A DNA stretch of 64,000 bases, from positions 39,316-103,315 of the forward strand of contig NZ_RXNR01000006.1 of the NCBI RefSeq assembly GCF_003966145.1, read 5' to 3'. Under the pieces are notes generated by a model. That model was not told the origin of the DNA and made no database searches. It saw nothing but the letters and a program-made list of their open reading frames with translations. A program made the translations under genes and the position numbers. The first letter of the stretch is position 1. The number at the start of each line of letters is the position of its first letter. Below, piece by piece: positions 26,456 to 36,866 of this stretch. This DNA comes from Lysinibacillus telephonicus. Its GTDB lineage: Bacteria > Bacillota > Bacilli > Bacillales_A > Planococcaceae.

Positions 26456-28347
26456 TATTTGTTACCCCCTTTACCATAAAGTTCCTCTTCTGTAGCAAGA
26501 ATCTCGTCAACGTGAACATGGAAGCCTAGATCGTCTTTAAGAGAACGAGTAATCATAGCAGCTACAGTAATACCTAAACCAATAACTATTACTGGAATTG
26601 ACCAAGAAACACCATCTGGATGATAAAGTGCACCGAATGCTGCAACAAACATACCGATTGAAATTACTAAAGGTATAATTGAGTTATTTGGCATATGGAT
26701 GTCGCCAAGAGGTTCAGCATATGTCATACCTTCTTTATTACCTTCATGTTTTTCTAACCAGTAAGGGTCGAATCCACGAACAAGTGGAGTTTGCTTAAAG
26801 TTATAGAATGGAACTGGCGTTTTAAGAGCCCATTCAAGTGAACGTCCATCGCCCCAGTAGTCTCGGCAGTTTAATGGTTTAGACTTAATAGACATAAAGA
26901 TGTTAGTTACTAATAAGATAACACCAACACCCATCATTAATGCACCGATAGAAGAGATAAAGTTAAATAAATCCCATCCTTGGTCTGCTTGGTATGTGAA
27001 TACACGACGTGGCATACCCATTAATCCTAAGAAATGTTGAATAAAGAATGTTAAATGGAACCCTATGAAGAAAATCCAGAAAGTCCATTTACCTAATTTT
27101 TCACTTAAAGCACGGTTAAACATAATTGGCCAATAGAAATGGAATGAACCAAAAATAGCTGTTACGATACCACCAACAATAACGTAGTGGAAGTGAGCAA
27201 CGATAAAGTAAGAATCATGTAATTGGTAGTCAAGTGGTGCAGTTGCCTGCATTACACCTGTTACCCCACCAGCTACGAATGATGGAATGAAACCAAGAGC
27301 ATAAAGCATTGGTACTGTAACTTTAATCGAACCGCCCCAGATTGTAAGTATCCAGTTAAATACTTTCATACCAGTCGGCACTGCAATAGCCATTGTAGCA
27401 ACGGCAAAGATTGCATTTGCTGTTGGCCCAAGACCTGTTGTAAACATGTGGTGAGCCCAAACCATGAATCCTAAGAAACCAATTAAAATTGTTGCGAATA
27501 CCATCGAAGAGTATCCGAATAATCGTTTACGAGCAAATACCGGAATAATTTCAGAGAATAAACCGAATGCCGGTAATACTAAGATATAAACTTCTGGATG
27601 TCCGAAAATCCAGAATAAGTGTTCCCAAATAATTGTGTTACCACCCATAGTATGATTGAAGAAGTTTGCTCCGAACATACGGTCAACTAACATAAGGAAT
27701 AACCCAACTGTTAGTGGAGGGAATGCGAATAAAATTAAAGTACTTGAAATTAAAGAAGTCCAAGTAAATAATGGCATACGCATAAATGTCATACCAGGTG
27801 CACGCATTGTAATAATTGTTACAATGAAGTTAATACCAGAGATTAACGTACCAGCACCAGAAATTTGTAAACCTAGTACATAGAAATCAATACCATGACC
27901 TGGTGAATATAAAGATAATGATGCATATGATGTCCAACCTGCATCAGGTGCTCCACCCATAAAGAATGAAAGGTGTAAAAATAATGCACCTAAAAAGAAC
28001 AACCAAAATCCTAAAGAGTTTAGGAATGGGAATGCAACGTCACGTGCACCAATTTGTAGCGGCACAATAGCATTCATGAAAGCAAATAGCAATGGTGTAG
28101 CTGCTAAGAATAGCATCGTTGTACCATGCATTGTTAGTAATTCATTGAAAAAACCTGCTGAAACGAAATTGTTATTTGGTATCATTAATTGAATACGCAT
28201 TAATAACGCTTCGAAACCAGCGATAGCGAAGAACAGTGTACCAGCAACTAAATATAATACTGCGAGTTTCTTATGATCGACAGTTGTTAAATAGTCCCAT
28301 ACTGTTGCTCCAAAGCCCTTTTTCTTTGCGACTGCGACAGAGCTCAC
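26455..28347 (-). CDS. ctaD: Cytochrome caa3 oxidase subunit I
   Basis: Catalytic haem-copper subunit (630 aa) that reduces O2 to water and pumps protons. The His ligands are visible: the low-spin haem His in LTMHGTTMLFLAA, the CuB His-Tyr pair in FGHPEVYILVLPAFG, the CuB HH in WAHHMFTTG, and the haem His residues in HFHYVIVGG. The C-terminal extension carries further helices. The GTG at 28347 follows AAGGAGG with 8-nt spacing; the longer TTG frame would include that ribosome site as coding and was rejected. Confidence 0.97.
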   Translation of the reverse strand: MSSVAVAKKKGFGATVWDYLTTVDHKKLAVLYLVAGTLFFAIAGFEALLMRIQLMIPNNNFVSAGFFNELLTMHGTTMLFLAATPLLFAFMNAIVPLQIGARDVAFPFLNSLGFWLFFLGALFLHLSFFMGGAPDAGWTSYASLSLYSPGHGIDFYVLGLQISGAGTLISGINFIVTIITMRAPGMTFMRMPLFTWTSLISSTLILFAFPPLTVGLFLMLVDRMFGANFFNHTMGGNTIIWEHLFWIFGHPEVYILVLPAFGLFSEIIPVFARKRLFGYSSMVFATILIGFLGFMVWAHHMFTTGLGPTANAIFAVATMAIAVPTGMKVFNWILTIWGGSIKVTVPMLYALGFIPSFVAGGVTGVMQATAPLDYQLHDSYFIVAHFHYVIVGGIVTAIFGSFHFYWPIMFNRALSEKLGKWTFWIFFIGFHLTFFIQHFLGLMGMPRRVFTYQADQGWDLFNFISSIGALMMGVGVILLVTNIFMSIKSKPLNCRDYWGDGRSLEWALKTPVPFYNFKQTPLVRGFDPYWLEKHEGNKEGMTYAEPLGDIHMPNNSIIPLVISIGMFVAAFGALYHPDGVSWSIPVIVIGLGITVAAMITRSLKDDLGFHVHVDEILATEEELYGKGGNK

Positions 28348-28386
28348 AACTTTAACCTCCTTCAAGTGTTTCTACTCTAGTTCAAA

Positions 28387-29457
28387 TTAATCTTCTACAG
28401 ATAAAGTCATAATATAATCAGCAACTGCGCTGATCTCTTCTTCAGATAACTCCCCATATTTACCAGTCATTAAATTGCCTGGCTTATATGGTTCAGGATC
28501 TGTAACCCATTTTTCAATACTTTCTTTACTGTGTTCTAAAACACCCGCAACACGATTGCGGTCTGCAAAAGTCGCTAAGTTAGGACCCATCGCACCGCTA
28601 GCTCCAACACCAGAAATTGCGTGACATCCTAAACAACTATTAGCAAATGTTGCTTCACCTAAATCTGCTGAGTCAGCATTTGCAGTTTGACCTTCTGTAG
28701 CTTGCATTGCAGCAACCCAATTATCAAAGTCTTCACGGCTTAATGTTTTAACTTTGAAATCCATTAATGCATGAGATGGACCACAAAGCTCCGCACATTT
28801 ACCATAGAATACGCCATCCTTAAGATCAGCTGATTCTTCATCAAATTGCAAGTAGAATTTGTTAACGTTTTCTACGTTCGTATCCATTTTACCACCAACT
28901 GATGGAATCCAGAATGAGTGCTTAACATCTGCTGCTTTTAAGTTAAAGTAAACTTTTTCACCAGTAGGAACAACAAGCTCTTGAGCAGTTACAATACCTT
29001 GTTCTGGATACTCAAATTCCCACCAATATAATTTTGCAGTAACATTTACTGTTAACGCTGTTTTGTTGCCTTCTTCATCTACTTCTTCCATAGCTTTTAC
29101 GTCAGCAAATTTATAAGTAGTTATAAGAGTTGGCACAGTTAAAATTAATAGTAGTATAATTGGTATAACTGTCCAAATTACTTCAAGAGTATGACTACCC
29201 TCTACTTGTTTTGGCATGTGATCCTCGCCCTGTTTTGAACGGCGGAACTTAGCAAAAGCATATAAATAAAGAACAGAAACTACTACTACTACTAAAGCCA
29301 TTATTGAGATGGAGAATAATAGTAAGTTAAATTGTTCCTTTCCCACTGCACCTGCTGGTTTAAGTGTTGTAATATACTCTTCACCACATGCAGAAAGAAA
29401 AACTGTCATTACCGCTAACAGCGAGAAAAGACGCCATTTTTTAAGCCCTTTCATCAT
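28387..29457 (-). CDS. ctaC: Cytochrome caa3 oxidase subunit II with fused cytochrome c
   Basis: Lipoprotein subunit II (356 aa). The lipobox LSAC gives a lipidated Cys24. Two membrane helices follow, then a CuA cupredoxin domain with the ligand set HSFWIPSVGGKMD and CAELCGPSHALM, and a C-terminal cytochrome c domain with the haem site CLGCH and Met in the NLMTGKYG segment. The fusion marks the caa3 type. It heads the ctaCDEF operon and has 39 bp to ctaD. Confidence 0.97.
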   Translation of the reverse strand: MMKGLKKWRLFSLLAVMTVFLSACGEEYITTLKPAGAVGKEQFNLLLFSISIMALVVVVVSVLYLYAFAKFRRSKQGEDHMPKQVEGSHTLEVIWTVIPIILLLILTVPTLITTYKFADVKAMEEVDEEGNKTALTVNVTAKLYWWEFEYPEQGIVTAQELVVPTGEKVYFNLKAADVKHSFWIPSVGGKMDTNVENVNKFYLQFDEESADLKDGVFYGKCAELCGPSHALMDFKVKTLSREDFDNWVAAMQATEGQTANADSADLGEATFANSCLGCHAISGVGASGAMGPNLATFADRNRVAGVLEHSKESIEKWVTDPEPYKPGNLMTGKYGELSEEEISAVADYIMTLSVED

Positions 29458-29560
29458 AGCTTAATTAAACCCCTCTTTCTTTGTTGTATTTTCATGTGTA
29501 AACCAGGACTTTGGTTTTTTAGTTCTATATGAATCCCTTTTTAAAAGAAGAATCCCAAAA

Positions 29561-30478
29561 TTAAATGAACACGGAAAAGATTATAATTGATACAAATAAT
29601 ATCGTCATATGGTTCAAGGAGTAAATGAACATTTTATTTGCCCACTTTATATCATCTTTTGTATTAAAACCTTGAACTGCTAATAACAGCCATCCTGCAT
29701 TTAATAGTGTAGCCAAAATTAAAAAGCCTGTACCAAGTTCATCTAAAAGAAATGGCAATGGTAAAAGCAACAGTATCCAAAATAGCATAGATAACTTTGT
29801 TCGCTTAAAACCTTTCACTACTGGTAGCATTGGTATATTTGCCGCCCGATATTCTTCAGTACGTTTCATAGCAAGTGCATAAAAATGTGGTGGTTGCCAT
29901 GCGAACATAATCAAGAATAATGCAACCGCTTCAAAACTAAGTGACGGGTCAATAGCTGACCAGCCAATCAATGGCGGTATAGCACCGGAAATACTCCCAA
30001 CTATTGTATTGCTTACAAATTTCCTTTTAGACCACAGTGAATATAGAACTACATACGCTAAGATACCAATAAGTCCCCACATGCCGGCAGACGGTGTTGC
30101 CGAAAATAACAAAATTTCACCTACAATTAAAAACGAAAGAGAAATTGCCAAAACGTCACGTTGCGTAAATCTACCAGTTACTGTAGGCCTTGACTTCGTT
30201 CTTTTCATAATTGGATCGATATCTTGATCGATGTAGTTATTCATGGCGGCTGATCCACCGATGATTAATCCTGCACCGAGCAATGTACATAATATCAAAT
30301 CAATTCGTTGTAAAAGATGTCCATCCGTTACTTGAAATGCTAACCACATTCCTGTAAACGTTGTCACTAAATTCGAGTTAACAATTCCAATCTTTATAAG
30401 TGCAAGAAAGTCTTTGATAAACGGAGTCGTTTTAGGCTGATTTTCTCCAGTAGAAGTTACTGCCCGACTATTTGACAT
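29561..30478 (-). CDS. ctaB: Protohaem IX farnesyltransferase (haem O synthase)
   Basis: UbiA-type prenyltransferase that farnesylates haem B to haem O for the oxidase. 305 aa, about nine helices. The first Asp-rich motif is NNYIDQDIDPIMKRTKSRPTVTG, with the second conserved region at WQPPHFYALAMKR. ATG at 30478 follows GGGGGGG; the upstream frame (14 codons) lacks support. Divergent from ctaA, as in B. subtilis. Confidence 0.96.
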   Translation of the reverse strand: MSNSRAVTSTGENQPKTTPFIKDFLALIKIGIVNSNLVTTFTGMWLAFQVTDGHLLQRIDLILCTLLGAGLIIGGSAAMNNYIDQDIDPIMKRTKSRPTVTGRFTQRDVLAISLSFLIVGEILLFSATPSAGMWGLIGILAYVVLYSLWSKRKFVSNTIVGSISGAIPPLIGWSAIDPSLSFEAVALFLIMFAWQPPHFYALAMKRTEEYRAANIPMLPVVKGFKRTKLSMLFWILLLLPLPFLLDELGTGFLILATLLNAGWLLLAVQGFNTKDDIKWANKMFIYSLNHMTILFVSIIIFSVFI

Positions 30479-30726
30479 TTTGCCCCCCCTTTCATTTTTG
30501 TAAGCATATTCCGCTAACAATAACTATATCGAAATTTGTCTATGATTTCTAGACATTACATAAAATTTCGAAGAAGTTCGCTAAAATGCTTACAGTACTT
30601 GCAAATAGGTCAAACAACATCTTTATAGTAATGCATTTTTAGGTAATATTTGTGAAAGTAAAAGTACGAATTTATGAACAATTTGTGAAAAACTTAACCC
30701 TTCTGTCAACGTTCTTCTGTTTGAAG

Positions 30727-30755
30727 TTGTCTTTTCCTTATTTATTCGCTATCAT
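30727..30755 (+). promoter_or_regulatory. ctaA promoter
   Basis: -35 TTGTCT (30727-30732), 17-bp spacer, -10 TATCAT (30750-30755), 60 bp before the ctaA start. In Bacillus this divergent region responds to ResD; I could not identify a convincing ResD site here. Confidence 0.55.
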
Positions 30756-30814
30756 CATAAAAGCAGAGGCGCTTTTGTAAGCGTGGTTTATAGACAAAGT
30801 AGGTGGCTCATAAC

Positions 30815-31747
30815 ATGCAATATAAATATAGTAAATTATTAAAGTGGATTGCTTTTGCTACAACATTGGGTATGTTGCTTATTCTTTTAGGGGGGGCACT
30901 CGTTACAAAAACGGGCAGCGGTTTAGGCTGTGGCCGAAATTGGCCTGATTGTAATGGGTCACTTATTCCAAAAGAAATTACACCTGAAGTATTAATAGAA
31001 TTTTCCCACCGTTTTGTAACTGGAACGGTATCAATTCTAGTACTTATTTTAGTTATTTGGACTTGGCGAGCACTTGGTCATATTCGTGAAGTCAAATTTT
31101 TAGGTTTTTTAGCAATCTTTTTCTTAGTGGCACAAGCTTTAATCGGTGCAGCGCAAGTTTTATGGGGACAAGGCGATTTTATTTTAGCTCTTCATTTCGG
31201 TATTTCATTAATTTCCTTTGCTGCTGTCTTATTACTTGCGATGATTGTGTTTGAAGTCGACACGAAGTTTGATGCTGATAAAGTTTTTATTGCCAAACAT
31301 TTAAAATGGCATACAATCGGTGTGACGTTATATTCTTACATTGTTGTTTATACAGGTGCATTAGTACGTCATACAGAGTCGAGTTTGGTTTGTCTCGATT
31401 GGCCGTTCTGCAATAATGAGCAGCCATTTGCACTTCCGGACAATATGTATGTCTGGGTACAAATGGGGCACCGATTCGCAGTACTTTTAATTTTTCTGTG
31501 GATTACATACATTACAATACATGCTATTAAGCATTATAAAGATCAACGAGTTATTTATTGGGGATGGATTATTGCCTTTATAATCGTTGTTTTACAAATA
31601 ACTGCAGGTATGCTCATTATCTTTACTAGACTTAATTTAATAGTTTCTTTGTTACATTCATTATTTATTTCATTATTATTCGGTTTATTCTGCTACATGA
31701 TTTTGCTCATCGCCCGCAGTAGTCATAATGAAAAAAATAAAAAATAA
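30815..31747 (+). CDS. ctaA: Haem A synthase
   Basis: Oxidises haem O to haem A for the caa3 oxidase. The 310-aa, eight-helix protein has the two haem-binding His pairs of the CtaA family (EFSHRFVTGTVS and ALHFGISL in the first half; VQMGHRFAVLLIF and LLHSLF in the second). It also has the extracytoplasmic Cys pairs GLGCGRNWPDC and SSLVCLDWPFC that are typical of Gram-positive type enzymes. ATG at 30815 has AGGTGG 8 nt upstream; the GTG at 30803 lies in this ribosome site. Confidence 0.96.
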   Translation: MQYKYSKLLKWIAFATTLGMLLILLGGALVTKTGSGLGCGRNWPDCNGSLIPKEITPEVLIEFSHRFVTGTVSILVLILVIWTWRALGHIREVKFLGFLAIFFLVAQALIGAAQVLWGQGDFILALHFGISLISFAAVLLLAMIVFEVDTKFDADKVFIAKHLKWHTIGVTLYSYIVVYTGALVRHTESSLVCLDWPFCNNEQPFALPDNMYVWVQMGHRFAVLLIFLWITYITIHAIKHYKDQRVIYWGWIIAFIIVVLQITAGMLIIFTRLNLIVSLLHSLFISLLFGLFCYMILLIARSSHNEKNKK

Positions 31748-31757
31748 TTATCAAAAT

Positions 31758-31795
31758 AAAAGGGTACAATTCAAATTCTTGAATTGTACCCTTTT
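31758..31795 (+). terminator. Terminator after ctaA
   Basis: Perfect 17-bp stem (31758-31774 with 31779-31795), tetraloop and T-rich tail, 10 bp past the ctaA stop. Confidence 0.93.
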
Positions 31796-31888
31796 CTTTT
31801 TTAATTATTGATTTTAATTTCAAATGCTTTTGGTGTTTATAAAATACTTTAAACCTATTTTGCAATTACGCAAATTGAATGGTTCTTA

Positions 31889-31916
31889 TAGAGTTAGAAT
31901 CGTTATTCTAACTCTA
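31889..31916 (-). repeat. Hairpin spanning the pyc stop codon
   Basis: Perfect 12-bp inverted repeat (31889-31900 with 31905-31916) whose loop holds part of the pyc TAA. No T run follows on the minus strand, so it is not a classical terminator. Confidence 0.6.
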
Positions 31917-34900
31917 TTAATAAATCTCCTGTTGAAATGGCGTCACCGGCAGAAGCATAAACTTCTTTAACAACACCATCTTTTGGTGCTTGCACAGTAG
32001 TTTCCATTTTCATAGCTTCAGTTATTAGTAAATGGTCGCCGCGCTTAACAGTACTTCCTTTAGACACAACAACTTTCAAGACAGTACCAGGCATTGTAGC
32101 TCCTATTTGATTTGGATTGCTTGGGTCTGCTTTTAACGCAATACTACCATCTACTTCAACCGTTAAGTCTTGAATCACAAGCTCGCGGGACTGTCCATTC
32201 AGCTCAAAGTAAAGGACACGAGTACCGTCGTGTTGAGGCTCACCAATTTCAATTAGTTTAATAATTAATGTTTTCCCTTTTTCGATTTCTACTTCAATTT
32301 CTTCTCCTAGTTTCAAGCCGTATAAGAAGGTTGGTGTATCCAACACAGATATATCGCCAAATAAATCAGTAGCTGTTATATAATCTTCAAATACTTTTGG
32401 ATATAAAGCATATGCTAAAACATCTTGGTTTGATACATGACGTCCAAATTTCTTCTCAAGAGTTTGTTTTAGTTCTGCAAAATCAATTGGCTCCAACAAT
32501 TCTCCTGGTCTTACTGTAATAGCTTCTCTATCCTTTAAAATAACTTTTTGCAGTTCTTTTGGGAAGCCTCCATGAACTTGCCCTAAATAACCTTGGAAAA
32601 GCTCGACAACAGAATCTGGGAAATCAATTGTTAAACCACGTGTGAAAATATTTTCTTCATTTAAATCATTTTGCACCATAAATAATGCCATATCCCCAAC
32701 AACTTTAGATGATGGCGTCACTTTGACAATGTCCCCAAACAATAAGTTTACACGGGAATACATCTTTTTCACTTCATCCCAGCGATCGCCAAGACCAACT
32801 GCTTTTGCTTGCTGTTGCAGGTTGCTGTATTGCCCTCCTGGCATTTCATGAACATAAATTTCAGAATGTGGACTCTTCATTCCGCTTTCAAAATCACTGT
32901 AAAATGTACGTACATCCTCCCAATAGTAGGATAGTTGTTCCAGCGATTCGATGTCAGCACGAACTCCTCGCTTGCTTCCCTGCATTGCATAATACAATGA
33001 ATTTGCACTTGGCTGTGAAGTTAAGCCAGACATTGAGCCTAGAGCTGTATCAATAATATCCACACCTGCTTCTATTGCTCTTGCATAAGTATAAATACCA
33101 TTGCCGCTTGTATCATGTGTATGGAGGTGAATAGGAAGACTTGTAGACTCTTTTAATTCTGAGATTAAACGATAGGCTGCTTCTGGTTTAAGCAAACCTG
33201 CCATATCCTTAATCGCTAAAATATGAGCCCCAGCTGCTTCTAATTCTTTCGCCATTTCTTTATAATACTGAACCGAATATTTTGAGCGTGAATCATCAAA
33301 AATATCTCCAGTATAACAAATTGCAGCTTCTGCAATTTTTCCAGTCTGACGAACCTCATCTATTGCAACTTCCATTCCTTTGATCCAGTTTAAGCTATCA
33401 AAAATTCTAAACACATCAATTCCCGATGATGCAGATTCTTTAATAAACTCTCGTATTAAATTATCTGGATAGTTTTTATAACCTACTGCATTTGCTCCAC
33501 GGAACAGCATTTGGAACAAAACATTTGGCATTTGTTTTCGAAGCTTTTCTAATCGTGCCCAAGGATCCTCTTTTAAGAAACGATATGAAACATCAAAAGT
33601 TGCACCGCCCCATAGTTCAAACGAGAAGAAATCGTGAAGCATTCGAGCATTATAGTCAGCTATCTGATACATATCTTGCGAACGAACACGCGTAGCAAGT
33701 AATGATTGGTGGGCATCACGGAACGTTGTATCTGTTAATAAAACATCTTTTTGCTCTTTAACCCATTCAACAAGTCCATCTGCTCCTCGTTCATCTAAAA
33801 TTTGTTTTGTACCATTTGGGATAGATGTTGTCTTAATATCTATTTTAGGTTTATTTGGTTGTACTAAAATTGGCTTTGTTCGCTTTTCGATTCCAGGGAA
33901 GCCATTGAGCGTAACATTTCCAATATAATTTAATAATTTTGTTCCTCTATCTTTTCTTTCAGGGAAATCAAACAATTCAGGTGTTGTGTCGATAAAGCTC
34001 GTATCAAACACACCATTAATAAACTTTTCATGTAAAACAACATTTTCTAAAAACGGAATATTTGTTTTTACACCACGTATACGGAATTCACGCAAATTAC
34101 GGTGCATTTTTGCCGATGCTTCTTTAAACGTCATACCCCAAGTCGAGATTTTTACAAGCAATGAATCATAATAAGGGGTCACGACAGCACCTTGGAAGCC
34201 ATTACCTGCATCTAATCGAACACCAAAACCACCGCTCGAACGATAAACCATTAGTTTTCCTGTATCCGGCATAAAATCATTTGCTGGGTCTTCTGTTGTT
34301 ACACGCGATTGAATTGCATAGCCAAATAAAGGAATTTCATGTTGTTTAGGAATTCCAATTTCTTCAGAATGAATTTGATGCCCTTCGGCAATTTTTATTT
34401 GTGCGTGAACGATATCAATACCTGTAATCATTTCTGTAATGGTATGTTCTACCTGAATTCTAGGATTTACTTCAATAAAGTAAAAATCGTTACCTGCAAC
34501 TAAAAACTCGACAGTCCCTGCATTTATGTACTGTACATTTGCCATTAACTTTACAGCAGCTTCACAAATACGATTTCTTAACTCAGAAGAAATTGAATTA
34601 GATGGCGCAATTTCTACAACTTTTTGATGGCGTCTTTGAATTGAACAATCACGTTCGTAAAGATGTACAATATTCCCTGACGCATCTCCTAAAATTTGAA
34701 CTTCTATATGTTTTGGCTTAATAATTGCCTTTTCAACATATACTTCATCCGAACCAAAGGCAGCCTTTGCCTCCGATTTGGCACGTTCATAAGCAGATGC
34801 AAGCTCATCTTTAGATTGAACAAGACGCATCCCTCGGCCTCCACCGCCAAGTGCTGCTTTAATCATTAAAGGATAGCCATAGTTCTCTCCAAATTCCATT

Positions 34901-35340
34901 ACTTCTTCAAGCGACTCAACTGGTCCATCACTGCCCGGTATAACTGGTATACCAGCTTTAATCGCTTGTTCTCTTGCTTTAACCTTGTCGCCAAACATTT
35001 CTAGGTGTTCAGATGTTGGACCGATAAAGATAATTCCTTCTTCTTCACAACGTCTTGCAAATTCAACATTTTCAGATAGAAAGCCATATCCTGGGTGAAT
35101 TGCATCAACCTCAGCATGTTTTGCAATTTCAATAATGCCTTCAATATCCAGATAAGCATCTATCGGTTTTTTTCCTGCACCTACGAGGTAAGATTCATCG
35201 GATTTATATCGGTGATATGAACCACTATCTTCTCTCGAATAAATTGCAACAGTTTTTAATTTAAGTTCATTACATGCTCGAAAAATTCGAATAGCAATTT
35301 CTCCACGATTTGCAACTAAAATTTTACTAATTTTTTTCAT
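31903..35340 (-). CDS. pyc: Pyruvate carboxylase
   Basis: Anaplerotic biotin enzyme (1145 aa) forming oxaloacetate from pyruvate and bicarbonate. Domain order: biotin carboxylase/ATP-grasp (about 1-450, with GGGGRGMRLV and EVNPRIQVEH), carboxyltransferase TIM barrel (about 530-820, LLTDTTFRDAHQSLLATRVR, DIFRIFDSLNW-like, LHTHDTSGNG), PC tetramerisation region, and the C-terminal biotinyl domain with EAMKMET. Complete and without frameshift. Lies beside ftsW, as in B. subtilis; short 12-bp gap suggests co-transcription. Confidence 0.98.
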   Translation of the reverse strand: MKKISKILVANRGEIAIRIFRACNELKLKTVAIYSREDSGSYHRYKSDESYLVGAGKKPIDAYLDIEGIIEIAKHAEVDAIHPGYGFLSENVEFARRCEEEGIIFIGPTSEHLEMFGDKVKAREQAIKAGIPVIPGSDGPVESLEEVMEFGENYGYPLMIKAALGGGGRGMRLVQSKDELASAYERAKSEAKAAFGSDEVYVEKAIIKPKHIEVQILGDASGNIVHLYERDCSIQRRHQKVVEIAPSNSISSELRNRICEAAVKLMANVQYINAGTVEFLVAGNDFYFIEVNPRIQVEHTITEMITGIDIVHAQIKIAEGHQIHSEEIGIPKQHEIPLFGYAIQSRVTTEDPANDFMPDTGKLMVYRSSGGFGVRLDAGNGFQGAVVTPYYDSLLVKISTWGMTFKEASAKMHRNLREFRIRGVKTNIPFLENVVLHEKFINGVFDTSFIDTTPELFDFPERKDRGTKLLNYIGNVTLNGFPGIEKRTKPILVQPNKPKIDIKTTSIPNGTKQILDERGADGLVEWVKEQKDVLLTDTTFRDAHQSLLATRVRSQDMYQIADYNARMLHDFFSFELWGGATFDVSYRFLKEDPWARLEKLRKQMPNVLFQMLFRGANAVGYKNYPDNLIREFIKESASSGIDVFRIFDSLNWIKGMEVAIDEVRQTGKIAEAAICYTGDIFDDSRSKYSVQYYKEMAKELEAAGAHILAIKDMAGLLKPEAAYRLISELKESTSLPIHLHTHDTSGNGIYTYARAIEAGVDIIDTALGSMSGLTSQPSANSLYYAMQGSKRGVRADIESLEQLSYYWEDVRTFYSDFESGMKSPHSEIYVHEMPGGQYSNLQQQAKAVGLGDRWDEVKKMYSRVNLLFGDIVKVTPSSKVVGDMALFMVQNDLNEENIFTRGLTIDFPDSVVELFQGYLGQVHGGFPKELQKVILKDREAITVRPGELLEPIDFAELKQTLEKKFGRHVSNQDVLAYALYPKVFEDYITATDLFGDISVLDTPTFLYGLKLGEEIEVEIEKGKTLIIKLIEIGEPQHDGTRVLYFELNGQSRELVIQDLTVEVDGSIALKADPSNPNQIGATMPGTVLKVVVSKGSTVKRGDHLLITEAMKMETTVQAPKDGVVKEVYASAGDAISTGDLLIELE

Positions 35341-35352
35341 ACAAATTCCCCT

Positions 35353-36525
35353 TTACCCCTTCTTTTTTTCAAGCTTTACATACATGGAAACATTTATTAA
35401 TATTCCCATTGCAAAAGATAGTAATAATATAGATGTACCGCCATAACTTATAAATGGTAGCGTTACACCGGTTAACGGGATAAGTCCCGATAATCCCCCT
35501 AAATTAATAAACGATTGAACCGCAATCCAACTGGCAATCCCTGCAGAAATCATCCGTGCAAGTGGATCCTTTGTCTTTAATGCGATTGTCAAAGCTCGAA
35601 AAACAATAAATCCTAGTCCTCCGAGTACAATAATTACTCCTAAAATACCAAGTTCTTCAGAAATAATTGCCATAATGAAGTCATTTTGAGGTTCTGGCAA
35701 ATACCCTAGCTTTTGAATGGATTGTCCCAATCCAACACCTTCTAATCCACCAGAGCCTATTGCAATATAACCATTAATAATTTGATAACTTGAACCCCCC
35801 TCATATTCGAAGGGGTTTAAAAAAGATTTTATCCTACCAAGGCGGTTCTGTGTTAAAATTTCATCGCCTTTAACTAAAAGTACTAACCCGATTAAAGCAG
35901 ACCCAAAACCAGCAAGAACCGCAAAAAACTTCATAAACTTTTTAAATTGAATACCACTTGCAGCAATAACAGCTACTGCTATTCCTGAGATAATCATAAC
36001 TGCTCCTAAATCTGTTTCGGTAGCAACAAATAATATAATTACTAACCATACAATAATCGGGTAGACAATGTTATTTGGCTCTAGATTTTCCATAGGATTA
36101 TTTAAACTTTTCCTATAAAAGGCACCAGCAAAATATAAAATTATAAATAGTTTAGCAAATTCAGAAGGTTGAAACATAGTTAGTCCAAACAAATTGATCC
36201 AGCTTTTTGCACCACCAGCCTCATATCCATCAATTAATAGCCATATGAATAAAAAAATTGTAAAAAATAACAATACTTTCATTAATTTTTTGCTACTGAA
36301 ATGTTTATAAGGGAAAAATGCTCCTATGAGAAATGCAAAAGCTGCGACTACTAAGTTAAGTAATTGCTTTCTATAAAAATAGTCTGGAGTACCATCCTCA
36401 TAGACAATACTCACCATCATACTTGAGCTATAAATCATTACAAGACCAAATAAACATAAAAACACATAAGTAAAAAATAATGGATAATCAAAATTTCTCA
36501 CAAAATAGGCCAAATACTTTCTCAT
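35353..36525 (-). CDS. ftsW: SEDS peptidoglycan polymerase FtsW
   Basis: Lipid II glycan polymerase of the division machinery (390 aa, ten helices). Visible family blocks: MIYSSSM after the first helix, SWINLFGLTMFQPSEFAKLFIILYFA (about 108-133), ETDLGAVMII (170-179), and the extracellular loop YLPEPQNDFIMAIISEELG with the essential Asp282. The terminal GVTLPFISYGGTSILLLS is diagnostic. Its location between ylaN and pyc matches B. subtilis ftsW; RodA is the alternative but has a different context. Confidence 0.93.
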   Translation of the reverse strand: MRKYLAYFVRNFDYPLFFTYVFLCLFGLVMIYSSSMMVSIVYEDGTPDYFYRKQLLNLVVAAFAFLIGAFFPYKHFSSKKLMKVLLFFTIFLFIWLLIDGYEAGGAKSWINLFGLTMFQPSEFAKLFIILYFAGAFYRKSLNNPMENLEPNNIVYPIIVWLVIILFVATETDLGAVMIISGIAVAVIAASGIQFKKFMKFFAVLAGFGSALIGLVLLVKGDEILTQNRLGRIKSFLNPFEYEGGSSYQIINGYIAIGSGGLEGVGLGQSIQKLGYLPEPQNDFIMAIISEELGILGVIIVLGGLGFIVFRALTIALKTKDPLARMISAGIASWIAVQSFINLGGLSGLIPLTGVTLPFISYGGTSILLLSFAMGILINVSMYVKLEKKKG

Positions 36526-36550
36526 GTTTCAAAACCTCTTTTTAGAAAAA

Positions 36551-36580
36551 AAACTCAAATCGCAAAGAGCGTTTGAGTTT
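36551..36580 (-). terminator. Terminator after ylaN
   Basis: 12-bp stem with one bulged base (36551-36563 with 36569-36580) and a T8 run on the minus strand, directly after the ylaN stop and before ftsW. Confidence 0.88.
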
Positions 36581-36584
36581 TTTA

Positions 36585-36866
36585 TTATTTGTTTGTATAT
36601 GCTTCATGCAGTAAAGAAAGTTCTTTTTCTAATGTATCAAGAATTTCTTTACCACGTTCACGTTCAATTAAACCTAGCTTCACAGCAAAATCAATTTCAC
36701 GTGATAAGCCAAACATCTGTGTATCTAATACTTCTTCATATAAAGGACATGATGGCATCGTTAAATGATCCATTTGAACTTTTATTAAACGTGCAATTTT
36801 ATCTGCATCGGATAGCAGTAATTCTAAAGCTTTCTCCTGAAAGGAAGCCTGACTTTTCGTATCCAT
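36585..36866 (-). CDS. ylaN: YlaN family protein (DUF1507)
   Basis: 93-aa helical protein of the YlaN family, restricted to low-GC Gram-positives. Homologues are linked to iron homeostasis, interacting with Fur and binding Fe(II) in B. subtilis and S. aureus. It has the conserved pattern with [54 protein letters not shown], including Cys and His near the centre that could contact iron. GGGGG lies upstream of the ATG. Confidence 0.92.
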   Translation of the reverse strand: MDTKSQASFQEKALELLLSDADKIARLIKVQMDHLTMPSCPLYEEVLDTQMFGLSREIDFAVKLGLIERERGKEILDTLEKELSLLHEAYTNK

